Origin: Pochonia chlamydosporia 170 | Lineage: Eukaryota; Ascomycota; Sordariomycetes; Hypocreales; Clavicipitaceae | NCBI RefSeq assembly: GCF_001653235.2 | Contig: NC_035791.1 | Span: 2,294,001 to 2,358,000 of the forward strand | Length of the DNA: 64,000 bases | Reading direction: 5' to 3' | Shown: piece after piece, positions 36,754 through 47,990 of the stretch | Position numbering within the stretch: the first letter of the stretch is position 1 | Layout of the letters: the number at the start of each line of letters is the position of its first letter | Notes under the pieces: model-generated | Told to the model about the DNA's origin: nothing | What the model saw: the letters and a program-made list of their open reading frames with translations, nothing else | Database searches by the model: none | Program-made: the position numbers and the translations under genes

Positions 36754-37201
36754 TGTTCTTTGTACATGTACATCTACTTGATTTGATTGATACCTTGGAT
36801 GCAGGATTTAGGTTACAAATGGTTCTGCGCCACGGTTCGTTTATTAGCCGGGTCGTTTTCTAAGAGTTTGGAACCCGCTGAAAAGGGATTTCCTTATTTC
36901 ACACAGTAATATTTGGCGTGGGATGGAGTTTGGGCAACGAACGGATACAGATACAAATTCACATATGATGCCCCAGGGTTAAGCCATACTGCTACCTTTT
37001 CATATTATACTTGGGCTACACGCAGCCACTTGCCCAATGATATAATTACGACCCTATTAATTTGTTGACCATGACAGACAAGAAAGAAGAACAACGCCCA
37101 TTGTACGTGAAACCATACAATAATCAACACATCAAAAACTCCGCGCACTGACTTTTTTTGTTGTCCAAATGCCGTAATTCCACCCTCCATGTCCCATCTG
37201 T
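36754..37201. other. Convergent spacer
   Basis: These 448 bases lie between the facing RMD1-like and HMG-box genes. No feature beyond 3' untranslated sequence was seen. Confidence 0.65.
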
Positions 37202-38223
37202 CTAGTCATCCCCATCCTTGTCCATTTGCGTCTCCCCGTCTTGATCCTGATCTTGGTCGTCGTCTTGGTCTTGGTCTTGGTCTTGCTCCTGGTCCTCGGT
37301 GTCATAATTGGTCATTTCGACATCTTCATCCTGTGTCTCGGGCTTGTCGGCATCGCCGGATTTGCCCTCCTTCTCTGGAGTATCCTCCGCTACGTCCTTG
37401 TCCTCGTCGTCGTCTTTCTCATCCGCCTTTTTGGAGAGCTCCTCAAACTTAGATTGGAACTCTTCCTTCTCGGCCTCGGGAAGATCCTCCCATGCGCGGG
37501 TGAGCTCTTCCTCAATGTTGATATCACCGTCACCGTCGCCTTCCTCCTCCTTGCTCTTAGCTTCAAGAATGGGTCGAGCGTCCTCGCAGTAGAGGTCGAA
37601 GGCGCTCTTCGGGGCCTTGGAGGGTTTGCTGACGCCATTTGTAGGGGTTTCTTCGAGGTCGGCGCTGCCTCGCTTGGCTTGGGATTCTGAAGGTGATGCT
37701 AGTTCTTTGAAAGAGCTATTGGGGGTGGCTTTGGAGTCGAGGTCGAGGAGGGCAGACTTTCGGTGACCGCGTTTGATGCGAAGGGGCTTATCCTTGGGCT
37801 AGTGGATGTTGTTAGCATAGTGGAAAAAGGATCAAGGACGAGACGCGTAGACTGTCCAATTGACCGCCAGAAATGCGACTCGTGATGTTGAAGGAGTTTG
37901 TAGAGGAAAGAAAGCAAGGCAGGGAGGGTAAAACTTACCGTTGGCGGCGGACTCGGGCTGCCCTCAGAGTCTTCAACGTTGGTACTGGTGCGCTTTGCCA
38001 GCTGTTCCAACAGAAAGGCCCGTTCTATCCTCAGCTTCTCAACCTGACGCTTTATCCGGGCGAGGCGCAATCTAGCAGCGTCATTGGCATCTTCCACCTC
38101 ATTTGTACGGTTCTTCAGCTGAACGCATTTACGGCGGTAGGCTTCTTCGACGGAAGGGGGAAGCGACGGAGGAACTGCTGATGGTTCGGGTTCAATGTCA
38201 GCAAACTTTCTCTTGGGAGGCAT
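37202..38223 (-). CDS. HMG-box protein with coiled coil, INO80-complex (Nhp10/INO80F-like) candidate
   Basis: Exons complement(37202..37798, 37939..38223) give 293 residues. The N-terminal half is a charged helix (about residues 24-75: EEAYRRKCVQLKNRTNEVED, then LRIERAFLLEQLAKRTS), which fits INO80 accessory subunits. A basic linker (PLRIKRGHRKS) leads to an HMG-like box at about 165-225 (SAFDLYCEDARPILEAKS, then AWEDLPEAEKEEFQSKFEEL). The C-terminal 65 residues are extremely acidic and include a Gln-Asp repeat from a hexamer expansion at 37250-37305. A role in INO80 chromatin remodelling is inferred from domain order. A generic HMG DNA-bending protein is the alternative. The 140-nt intron is GT-AG and in phase. 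Confidence 0.8.
37248..37306. repeat. Coding hexamer repeat (Gln-Asp)
   Basis: GGTCTT-like hexamers (sense strand CAAGAC/CAGGAT) run through the 3' end of the HMG-box gene and encode alternating Gln and Asp. Imperfect third positions suggest an older or codon-mixed expansion. Confidence 0.85.
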
Positions 38224-38488
38224 AGCGACGGCTGCGGGTGACGATGGCGCAGTTCAGCTTTTGACGTGATGGTGATTTTGATGAAGGGCGATATGAGACA
38301 AAAGAAAATAGAAAGCGATGGTTGGATGTTAAGAATTTAGACAATCAAAAGTATTGCGCAGACACGCGCGACACGGCAGGTATGAGGTATGCAGCAACTG
38401 TGGGCAAAACGTCTGGTGCAAAATTCCAAGATGAGAAAATGGTCCAAGTCCCATTTCTCGCCAAAATGACAAAGGACGAAGCAGACGG

Positions 38489-38535
38489 GTCCAGGTCAGG
38501 ATCCAGATCCAGGTCCAGATCCAGATCCAGGTCTG
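38489..38535. repeat. Tandem hexamer repeat (TCCAGA/TCCAGG)
   Basis: About eight copies of a six-base unit alternate between TCCAGA and TCCAGG, about 270 bases upstream of the HMG-box gene's start codon. It is non-coding. Confidence 0.85.
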
Positions 38536-38780
38536 GCCCTCAAGGGAGCAGGACTCACTGGATGGCGGCGCCATAGCGACAAACAAACAAGACCAGTTGA
38601 CCCAAAAGGCCAGGTGCTATTTTGTGAGCAAACGAGGCGGGTCAAGACCCAATGCGATTTGATGGATTGTGAGGGCCGGTTCCCGATTGCAGAGGGAAGG
38701 ACAATCGCAGGAGAGAGAATTCGTGATTCGTGATTCGAAGTGCGGCGAATGAGGAAGGAAGAGGACGATGCGAAGTAAAC

Positions 38781-38790
38781 TACCTAGGTA
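38781..38790. repeat. Palindrome TACCTAGGTA, copy 3
   Basis: An exact ten-base palindrome in the HMG-box/CCT8 spacer. Confidence 0.8.
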
Positions 38791-39413
38791 CAGCAATGCC
38801 GATGAACAAGCAGCAAGTCGCAAGGTTGAAGTCAAAAGGAGTCGCAACCCAGGACTGGATAAGAACGGAGAGGGGGTGTGGGACAAGATGGCGTTTAGAA
38901 GCGCATGAGGGGGTGGAGAGGATGCTTTTGACGACTTGACGCCAAAAGGTCAAGAATTGCTGATGCGAGGATGAGGATGAGGATGAGGGCGAGAACACGA
39001 CACGAGGCCAATGCAGCGAGGCGAGGCGACACGAGGCTGCGATTGAGACGGGCCAAGTAAGAACCTGGGCAGAGTACTCAAGTCCCCGGTGGCGTCTGGT
39101 TAGATCAGGTCAAGTCTGGTTCGGGGTGAGCACTGAGATTGCTTGGATTGCGCATTGAGCAATTGAGCCTCGAGCTTCGGCATCAGGATCAATGCGACAT
39201 GACCTGACTGACAGGCGCGACATTGGACTGGTCAACTGGTTGGTGTGCAGAGCATCTGACATGGGTACTCGGCACATGCCGGTATTCGGAGGGTTGACCA
39301 GAGTCTTGTTGAACTCTACTTCTACGAGTCCAAGGTATTGATTGTAACAATTTAGGTTCGTTCCAAATAGTTACTATAAATTTGACCAGCTTAATCTGCA
39401 TGATATCTACATG

Positions 39414-39423
39414 TACCTAGGTA
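39414..39423. repeat. Palindrome TACCTAGGTA, copy 4
   Basis: An exact ten-base palindrome, followed by CTACCTACCTAAGGTACTTA, a degenerate continuation of the same word. Confidence 0.8.
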
Positions 39424-40095
39424 GTGTTGCCTACCTACCTAAGGTACTTAAGTAGATGCTCCAAGTTCAGGCAGGCGCAGAGGTATCTGGTGGGAAACCA
39501 GACACACACATCAAGCCGGAAGGAGGGACCAGACACGCTCAAACATAGTTGCTCTGCACTCGAATATTCTGGAATACATTCAGCACTACTTCTTTCTTGC
39601 AGGCAAGGCTACCATTGAAATTCAAACACATATAGCACCGTGATTCATATCAAAGTAAGAGTACTTCTGGAGGCTGTATTTAAGTTTTATACTTGGGTCA
39701 AGGTGTGCAACTGCAAGAGCTTATGTTCAGCCGGGAGCTTTGTAGGGAGGCCCTTCAGCGCTGTACACCAGCAGCTGTGGAGGCGGATTAACAAAGACCC
39801 CAAACCTGTTCTCATTGGCTGCCGCTTCGACATTGGGGAATCGTCCCAACCCAGGCAGGTGCAGCCAGGCAGGCGCGCACGCTACCAGACGTTTCTCGTC
39901 ACCGCCCACAACACAACGCTGCCAGGCACACCAAACCAGACCACAGATTTTCTAGCGGGGCCTTTCAACCAGGAGCTTCAAGTGGAAAGCAGAAGAATCT
40001 CCAGACGACCATTCTCCTGACTCCATCACCACTACAATACATCGCGAGCCCGAGTGTGAGCCCCTGCCAGTCTCACATCTCATAGTCTTGTCGCA

Positions 40096-42097
40096 ATGTC
40101 TCTCAATATCCCAAATGCACCCAATGCTGGGCTCTTCAAAGGAGGCTACAACAAGTGAGTCCAACTGCACACCGAACCTACCCCTCGATGTCTATCTGCA
40201 TTTATTGCAGCTTCACCGTCCTCTCTGACCTCATGCTCGCAACCCTGTACCTTGGATCGCGACCTTTATGTGCCTCCGTACCATCCATCTACATGATTCA
40301 TAGTCCATTTTCTTCTCTTCGCAGCATATCGTCCCCAAGCATCTCTTTTGCTGACCTTATACCCCGCGTTCCCCTTTGCCAGTTACGATTCTGAAGATGG
40401 CGCCGTCTTGCGAAATATCGACGCCTGCAGGGCCATTGCCTCAACCGTCCAGACCTCTCTCGGCCCCTATGGTCGCAACAAAGTCGTCATCAACCACCTC
40501 CAGAAGATGATCTTGACCTCCGACGCCGCCACCATTCTCCGCGAGCTCGACGTTGTTCACCCCGCCGCCAAACTCCTCGTCATGGCCAGTCAGCAGCAGG
40601 AAGCCGAGATGGGTGATGCTACCAACCTGGTCATCATCTTGGCCGGCGAACTGCTGCGCAAGGCTGAAGATCTTTTGCGAATGGGCCTCAAGACCTCAGA
40701 CATCGTCATCGGCTACGAAAAGGCACAGAACTTTGCCCTCGAGACCCTGGATAAGCTTTCTGTCGACGAGGTCGAGGACATCCGCGACCAGGAGGAGTTG
40801 AGCAAGGCCATCCGAACTGTCATTGCCAGCAAGCAAAATGGCAACGAAGAATTCTTGGCTGATCTTGTCGCCGAGGCTGTTTTGGCTGTTCTGCCCAAGA
40901 ACCCGGCCAACTTCAACGTCGACAACATCCGTGTTGTTAAAATCATGGGCGGCAGCTTGGAGCAAAGCCGTGTTGTCAAGGGTATGGTGTTCCCCAAAGA
41001 GCCCGATGGCTCAGTCAAGAAGGCACGCCGTGCCAAGGTTGGTGTCTTCACCTGCCCCATTGATACCAGCCAGACGGAGACCAAGGGCACGGTTTTACTG
41101 CACAATGCCAAGGAGATGGTAGATTTCAGCAAGGGCGAAGAAGCTCAGCTCGAGACTGCTATCAAGGAACTGCACGACTCTGGTCTCCGAGTCGTTGTCT
41201 GCGGTGACAAGGTTGGCGACTTGGCCATGCACTACCTCAACCGTTTCGGCATCCTCTGTATCAGAATCCTCAGCAAGTTTGAGTTGCGTCGAGTATGTCG
41301 TGTTGTCGGTGCTACTCCTCTCGCCCGACTTGGTGCACCCATGCCTGACGAAATGGGCAACATTGACATTGTTGAGACCCTCGAGATCGGCGGAGACCGC
41401 GTCACCGTCTTCAGACAAGAAGACGAGGTTACCAGAACTGCCACTCTTGTTCTCCGAGGCGCCACCCAGAACCATCTCGACGACGTAGAGCGTGCTGTTG
41501 ACGACGGCGTCAACGTTGTCAAGGCCATCACCCGCGATCCCCGCCTTGTCCCAGGCGCTGGAGCCACAGAGATCCAACTGAGCGCCAGGATACAAGCACA
41601 TGGAGAGAAGACTTCCGGTCTGAGCCAATACGCCATCAAGAAGTACGGTGAAGCATTCGAGGTCATTCCTCGCACTCTGGCGGAGAGTTGCGGCCTCGAT
41701 GCCACTGAGGTTCTGAGCAGATTATACGCTGCACACCACAAGGACGAGGATGGAGATACCGGTGTCGACGTTGAGGTAAGCCCATAGTATACTGCAAGGA
41801 AACTCCAGCCCTCGAAGCCTATCTGACTAACTCGATTTCGCTCTAGAACAACAACAATACCGGCATCCTCGACGCCAACGAAGCAGGAATCCTCGATCTC
41901 CTCACCTCCAAATCCTGGGCTATCAAGCTTGCTACCGAAGCTGCTCGAACAGTCTTATCTGTCGACCAAATCATTGTCGCGAGACAAGCGGGCGGTCCCA
42001 AGCCTCCTGGTCCCAACCCTGTAAGCATGCATTCCTACCCATCTCTCATACCAAACGTACTAACCGGACTCTGTCACAGAACTGGGATGAGGACTAG
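40096..42097 (+). CDS. cct8: Chaperonin-containing TCP-1 theta subunit (CCT8)
   Basis: This is one of eight subunits of the cytosolic chaperonin that folds actin and tubulin. Exons 40096..40154, 40383..41775, 41847..42020 and 42080..42097 give 547 residues, the usual size. Exon 1 encodes MSLNIPNAPNAGLFKGGYN, a theta-type start. The ATP site has SLGPYGRNK and LTSDAATIL, then MGDATNL where many chaperonins have GDGT. The later nucleotide motif is VPGAGATEIQLS (about residue 405). The last exon is only 18 nt and encodes NWDED before the stop, which matches theta C-termini. The 228-nt first intron is long. Reading without introns would lose both termini. Confidence 0.96.
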
Positions 42098-43301
42098 ATT
42101 ACCAGGTTAGGAAATGGGCAAACAAATAAAAAAGAAAAGTTTAATTTAAATCAGACATGATGTTGAAAGGGATTGGAAGTCCCAAGAGGCAAAACGTGGC
42201 AGCTGCTGCGATACCACCACCCTCTCGTTTGGGATCGGGAAAGTTTGTATTTAGGGCAGAGCAAAAATGGGTTGAGAGAATATGTGGATAGAATAGACCT
42301 GGTCTTTGGGTGTTCAATCACATCATTGTCAATGTCAATGTATATTTCTGCTGTAATACACCGTCCATGCCGTCATCCGAAGCCAGCCAGATCAAGTCAG
42401 GAGAGGAGACGCAAGATGCGCCACTGTTCGTGCAATGTAAGGACGAAAGATTACTTGAAACGTAATAGATTATAGTAAATCACATCTACGTAAATTTTAC
42501 CTAGTAGATTTGCTAGAAAGCACGCCTTTCATAATAAAATCCTAGTGATACATGAGAGCACGTACAGTCTTCCATTCCAATCTTGTTTCCAGCACTTGAT
42601 CCCCTCGCACTCCTTACATTACAACATTGGAGGCGAATAGGGTCAATTGGACAAAAGAGAGGGCAGTTTCAAACGAGGAACGATGAAATACCAAAAGAGA
42701 GTGAGCTATTACTCGCTCAAACAGGCAAATAAACAGTTCAAACAAGGGCGAGACAAGGTCGCCGCTGCCGCTTTTGATGGCCACCAGAGTCAAACGGTAA
42801 AAAAAGAAATCCCGGACTATCCAGCCCGTCAAGACCATAAAAGAAAGCAGATATTGTCGCAACAAATATAGTCATATGAATAGGAACCAAGGGCTGGAGA
42901 GCAAGATAGCCAAGACAGGCACGCCGCTACAAAACAAAAAATATCGTAGCGCTGCGGGTATAGTGGGTGAAGGCAGTAAAAAGAAATATGGCTCGTTTGT
43001 GTGGTACGTGACATTGTGTGTCAACGTGAAGTGCTCTGCAATTGCCCTGGGTTCAGTAGAAGCATCGTCAGACATATGTCGAGATGCGTAGATGCGATAG
43101 AACACAATGGCTCTAGAGGTATGTAAAGATGCGGCATGTCATGAAAACGTCAAGACGTAAGAAAATTAACTATAATGATGCTGATAGGATCAGCAAAGCC
43201 AAAAGGAGAGCGAGGCTAACCACCATTGCCATGTTGGCCATGGCACATTGGGTCAGGTCGAGAGTTATGAGCGAGAGATGGGGGAATCGGCGTGTCAGCA
43301 A
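42098..43301. other. Convergent spacer, CCT8 and scaffold gene
   Basis: These 1.2 kb lie between facing stop codons. Small open frames overlap on both strands without family resemblance. I see nothing supportable. Confidence 0.6.
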
Positions 43302-46300
43302 CTACGCTTCTTCCATGATGCCGCCTTCGCCTCCGCCCTCCTCTCGCCACTCTCTGCTCTTGTCAGCGAGGCGCTTGATACCACTCACGCGGCCAGACCA
43401 GAGCCCTTCAATTGGCGTTCGGAAGGTAAATGCACGCTGGGAGCTGATAACCCCAATGGCCTGCAGGACAGCTTTGCGACTATCGCGTCCAAACACAGCT
43501 GGGTGGTTAATCCACTCCAGACTGCTCTCCAGCTCAGCATCCAAAGCAGCCACTGTACCTGGATCTATGCCGCTGCCTAGTCCAAGACCATCAGCAGAGC
43601 GGCTTCGGCCGAGTTGTGCTGCGGGATACCCATTTCCACCAGATGAAGTGGCAGAAGTGGGAGACGGGCTGCGCTTTCTATCAGGGGTTCCAGCTGGAAT
43701 AGGCGACGAGTCATTACCGGGATGAGGCGTTGACGGATTAGACTTGTTTCCTGGGGGCGGGACGGGCGGTAGTCCACCCTTGCCCAGACCTTTCAGAATG
43801 GACCTTGTTTCGCTCAACAGAGTATGCGCGCGGTCATGCTGGCCTCGGCTCACCAATGTCAGCGCTCTCGTGAGCATATCCGACGTGAGAAGCTCCATGC
43901 GTCGTTGTACGATGCTCGGATGTGGTGGGATGGGAGGTGAGTTCTGCCAAGCTTTTTTCTGGCTCGAGGCTGGAGGTAACATGGTAATCGCCAGAAGCGA
44001 TGGTCGCGGCATGTGCTGAAGAGTGCCTTCACGGAGAATATCACCCCAACTCAAGTCGGCCTGAACCAGCGGCACCTCTTCCACGGACAATGCTCTCTCC
44101 GCATCGTTCTCGACTGAACCACCCAGTGCCTCCAGTCCAGACACAATGTTGTCCCATGGGTCCTGTGGAAGTTGCTCCTGTGACGTACTGTCCGGCATAA
44201 TGACTAGTTGGACCAAAATATCGCGCTTGTCGCCGAATCTGAGGTCACCAAGGGACGCTTCTGCGTCACGACCGCTAGCTCTTTTTGTCATTTGCAGCGC
44301 TCCGCTGATCTTGTGAAACTTAGCAGGCGAGCCTTCAGGTAGTTTGAGCTTGAGCTTGACATTTTGATGAGAAAGAGCCTGCATCGATCCCAAGCAGCCT
44401 GCAAGACATTCCCGTAGCATCATCCAGTCCTTCACGTAGGTGTAGGAGGCCTTTGTCTTCGTAGATAATTCAATCATAGTGTCGGGTTTATGGGTCATGC
44501 CCAATCCAAAGGAATGTATGGTTATTCTGCATGTCAAGTTAGCCTAAACTCGTCATCAATGACTTGGTAACAATCATTCAACTTACTTCGCAGCCTCTGC
44601 ACGAGACACTACAAAATCAACCGAGTCAGCATCTGCCGTTGACGCATCGCTAATGAGCATAATCGTCGCAATTGGGTTATTGTGCTTGCGCTGCATAAGC
44701 AGGTCCATTGCAACATTAGCGCCTTCGACGACGTCCGCACGATGACTCTTCTGGCCAACAGGCTTGATGGAGGAAAGGATGTTGGTCCAACCTGGCCACG
44801 CTTTCGTGGTCATACCAACAATGGGCACTCCGCCTCCGCCAGAACCGAAAGTGACGAGCCCCATACGATCTCGCTCCCCAAGCGTGTTGACCATGAACTT
44901 CAATGCATCACGAACAAGGTTGATCTTCACCCCTTGCATGGACGAAGATATTGGTACAACCACTACCACATCTATCGGAACATGAATTGAAGAATATGGG
45001 TGAGTCTTGACAGCAAAATTGGTGTACTCTGTAGGTGCAGTGGTGACAGATTTTGGACCCCAGGAGGACGTGGTTGAAGAGACTCGTTGTGGTCGTGATC
45101 TTTGCCACTCAGCCTCCTCGTCCGTTTCCGACATCTCTCCCCGGTCAAAGTCAGGGCTTCGAACGGGTGAGTTTTCGACGGCATTCAAATCCAAGAGAGC
45201 TTGGTTCCAGAGCTTGAGCTGGTTTCTGTTGTCGAACCGTAGGTGGAATTGTGGCAGTTCAGCCACGGAAAGGCTGAGGGTCAGAACATTCTCATCAATG
45301 GATCCAGTTTCGGACACCTCATTGAGATGCTTCTTGATGAGAATGCTGCCTTTAAGAGTACAACGACTTGCCTTTCTAGAGGTACCACTATCATCCCACT
45401 GCGGAATAGCTTGTGGAGGCAATTTCTTCTCCTTAACACAGATGAGCATCTCGGCAAACAGATAACATTCGAGTTCTTGCCAGGACACCTTGTCTTTGCC
45501 AACTCGAAGCGTGCCGTACAGTCTCAGTTGGCCAAATCTAAAGGGGAGATGTTAGTTCAGTGGGACAGAACTTGCGCCGACTCGTGATGGTAGACTATGG
45601 AGCTTGTCTCATCCACCCGAGATGTTGGTTGAGCTCACCTGCCGAAGTCCAAGCCATGCCAATTGTCAACCCGATTTCGCAAATTCTCTGTCATTTCCTC
45701 CAGAACTTCTGGCGACTCGTACGGTATGAATCGCGGAGCGCTTGGCGCTGGTGTCACAGTGCGTGTAGCAATTTCATCAATCTTGGCAGTGACTTGTGGT
45801 GCTTGATGCGGAGACGAGCCAATGTCCTCGGGATCAGGCCGCCATTTGTTGTCTGCAACTTCAACAGTGACCAAGCAAGTGAGGGTCTGCTGTTGGCGAG
45901 AACGGTTGATGGTAGGAAACTCGGATCGAACAGTAACAATTGGGGAAGGAATTGGATTCCGAGAAATTGTACGCGGGCTGCCGGGAGTAGTTTCCATGGC
46001 CTGAACATCATAATCGTGACGCCAAGGTGTGCTTTGCATCGTTTCTGGATACCCACCCGATGAAGCTACGCCGGTAGCTTCGCTGTCGCTTCGAGCATGC
46101 CTGGAAGAGCTGTATCGATCAGATAATGTTGCCTCTCGACTGTCGCGAAGGCTGCCTCGAGTCCCACTCTCCCGCCCAGTACTGCTCGGTTGCTGAGAAT
46201 GGTGTTTTCTCTGGGAGCTGTCAACGCTCGGTGGTCGCACTGTTTGGTTGTCCCAGGTGGGTGTTGGTGTATGAGCAGATCTTGTATCGCTACCTGCGGT

Positions 46301-47072
46301 TCGTACAATATTACTGATTTTGTCTGCCTCCGAGTTAGTACCCAGCCCCAGATCGTTCGCTCTCTTGGAGGACGAACTGATGTCGATGACATTGCCGCCT
46401 CGGCTGGTGTCAAGATGCAGTGGCGCTTCGCAAGTTGGGCAGTACTGCCCGTCAAACTCGCGAATAAACTCGTAAAAACAGGCTTCGTGGGATACATGAG
46501 AGCAGGAAAACTGAAGTATTCGCTCTCCCTGCAGGGTGTGCTCCAGAGGTTCTTCGCATACGGCGCACTCGCTCCCGACAAACGTTCTTTCGCGCCGCAG
46601 GCGGCTTCTGTCTGCGGTGCTCGCCATGACGTTGTTGTCAATTGCACCAACTCTCCGAGGCAAAGTACTTGCGGTTGAGGTGGTCGAACCTATGGACGAA
46701 CCCCGTCGACGGTTCCTGCTCTCTCGCGTCGTATTTGGGTAGTGTCCAAGTCCAGGACCTGTTGACAATAACAATCAGTGACAATTGTTCGAGAAGCACC
46801 GATGCCAAGCCAAATAGTTAAGGTCAAGCGATATTGAACAGATGAACGGGTAAGCAACAACTGCCCGTACCTTGCTGAGGAAGGAGACTATCGCCGGCAA
46901 AAGGCGAAGAGCCTGCGTGAACTCTAGGTCGCAACGCAGGCGCAAGACTAGAAGGGCCAATTAAGTCTAAATCAGCAAGCCGAGTTGCAAGTTCTGAATC
47001 TGCGCCGTTATAGTTTCGGAAATTGGGGTTCTCTTTTGGATTTCGGGGATGTCTTCGGATCCGATTAAACAT
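43302..47072 (-). CDS. RING-H2/PH/VWA scaffold protein, Ste5/Far1-like
   Basis: Four exons, complement(43302..44526, 44587..45537, 45639..46758, 46871..47072), join in phase to 1,165 residues. A RING-H2 lies at about 132-181 (CAVCEEPL, then CSHVSHEAC, CPTC). It closely resembles the RING of yeast Ste5 and Far1. A disordered Ser/Arg-rich stretch follows. Then comes a PH-like domain (about 442-565; RLYGTLRVGKDKVSWQELEC to FDNRNQLKLWNQALLDL). A von Willebrand A domain starts near 630 (IDVVVVVPISSSM) and extends past 760. The first metal-site residue of the usual DxSxS is proline. RING-H2, PH and VWA in this order is the layout of Ste5, the pheromone MAPK scaffold at the membrane. Function by orthology is inferred; a VWA-type ubiquitin ligase is the alternative. 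Confidence 0.85.
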
Positions 47073-47981
47073 GGAGATATATACTCAAAAGCTGAGGTTG
47101 GGTGCTTCAGGAAAGGAGCCAGAGTAGGCAACAAGATGAACTGAGTGACAGCGTCAATATGCAGTGGTCTTGGTGAACCAGGGGTTGCCCGAGTTCAAGC
47201 TGATTTAGCGTGATGCCGGGGAATAACGAGCCGAGGATACCTAATGCTTGAATGGCTCTTCCAGAGTAGTCGCAATCCAGGTAGATGAAGATCAATCGTG
47301 AACCCAAAGACTCAACGTTCAGCGGCCAAGGGGCAGAAAACTCGTTTGGTTACGTGTGGAACAAAATCCCTGGATTTGGTGTTTCAAGTCCCTGTGTCAA
47401 CAATGCTGTGTTGAAGATGGCGGGGAGGTTCAGTGCACAATGTGAAAGAGGCACAAGGATCTAGATTGAAGCACTCGAGGCGCAGCAGGCAAGCGACAGC
47501 CGGTGGATGAGGTAATATGGTGCGGAAAGCCGAACGGGCAAGCTGGGTACCAAACGGGAGTATGAGAGTTCGGTTCCGAGGAAAATGTTGCGGCGAGGAG
47601 TTTTGAGAGTCTATTAGGATTGTCGACGAAAATCAACCACCGACTCCTTATTACCAGAAGCGAAACTTTCCAAAACAGACAGAGGCAGTATAATTGGTAA
47701 ACAGGCGGTTCCGACGTGGTGAAGGAATAGAGAACAAAAGCGAAATTGCTAGCGATATTGCCAGTTGATCAATGGAAAGGGGCGTCGTCCGTGGGTATTG
47801 CGAACACTTGCTTTTGCGCACAAACACAAGTCAATGTGGTGTGTCCGATGTTGACCAAGTTGCCGAGCCGAGCGTTGCGACCTGTCAAAGACACAGACTG
47901 TCTTTGCGATAAATGAACTCGGTATTTGGCAGCAGTACTTGCCGGACACAGTAAGCCACGGCGAGTGGGCAAAGAAAGATG

Positions 47982-47990
47982 TACGGAGTA
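47982..47990 (+). repeat. TACGGAGTA word, copy 1
   Basis: An exact nonamer in the gene-poor stretch. Further exact copies are at 50411, 53525, 53851 and 63018, all reading the same way on the plus strand. Confidence 0.7.

Larger units (their letters stand above)
38224..40095. other. Divergent spacer, HMG-box gene and CCT8
   Basis: These 1.87 kb lie between divergent start codons. The spacer holds a hexamer tandem repeat (38489-38535), a triple ATTCGTG-like repeat (38719-38738), GATGAG units near 38968 and TACCTAGGTA palindromes at 38781 and 39414. No gene is supported. Confidence 0.65.

Noticed and set aside
41095..41628. 177-codon open frame on the minus strand across CCT8
   Set aside because: It is antisense to a conserved coding exon and shows no family motif; it is a shadow of the sense frame.
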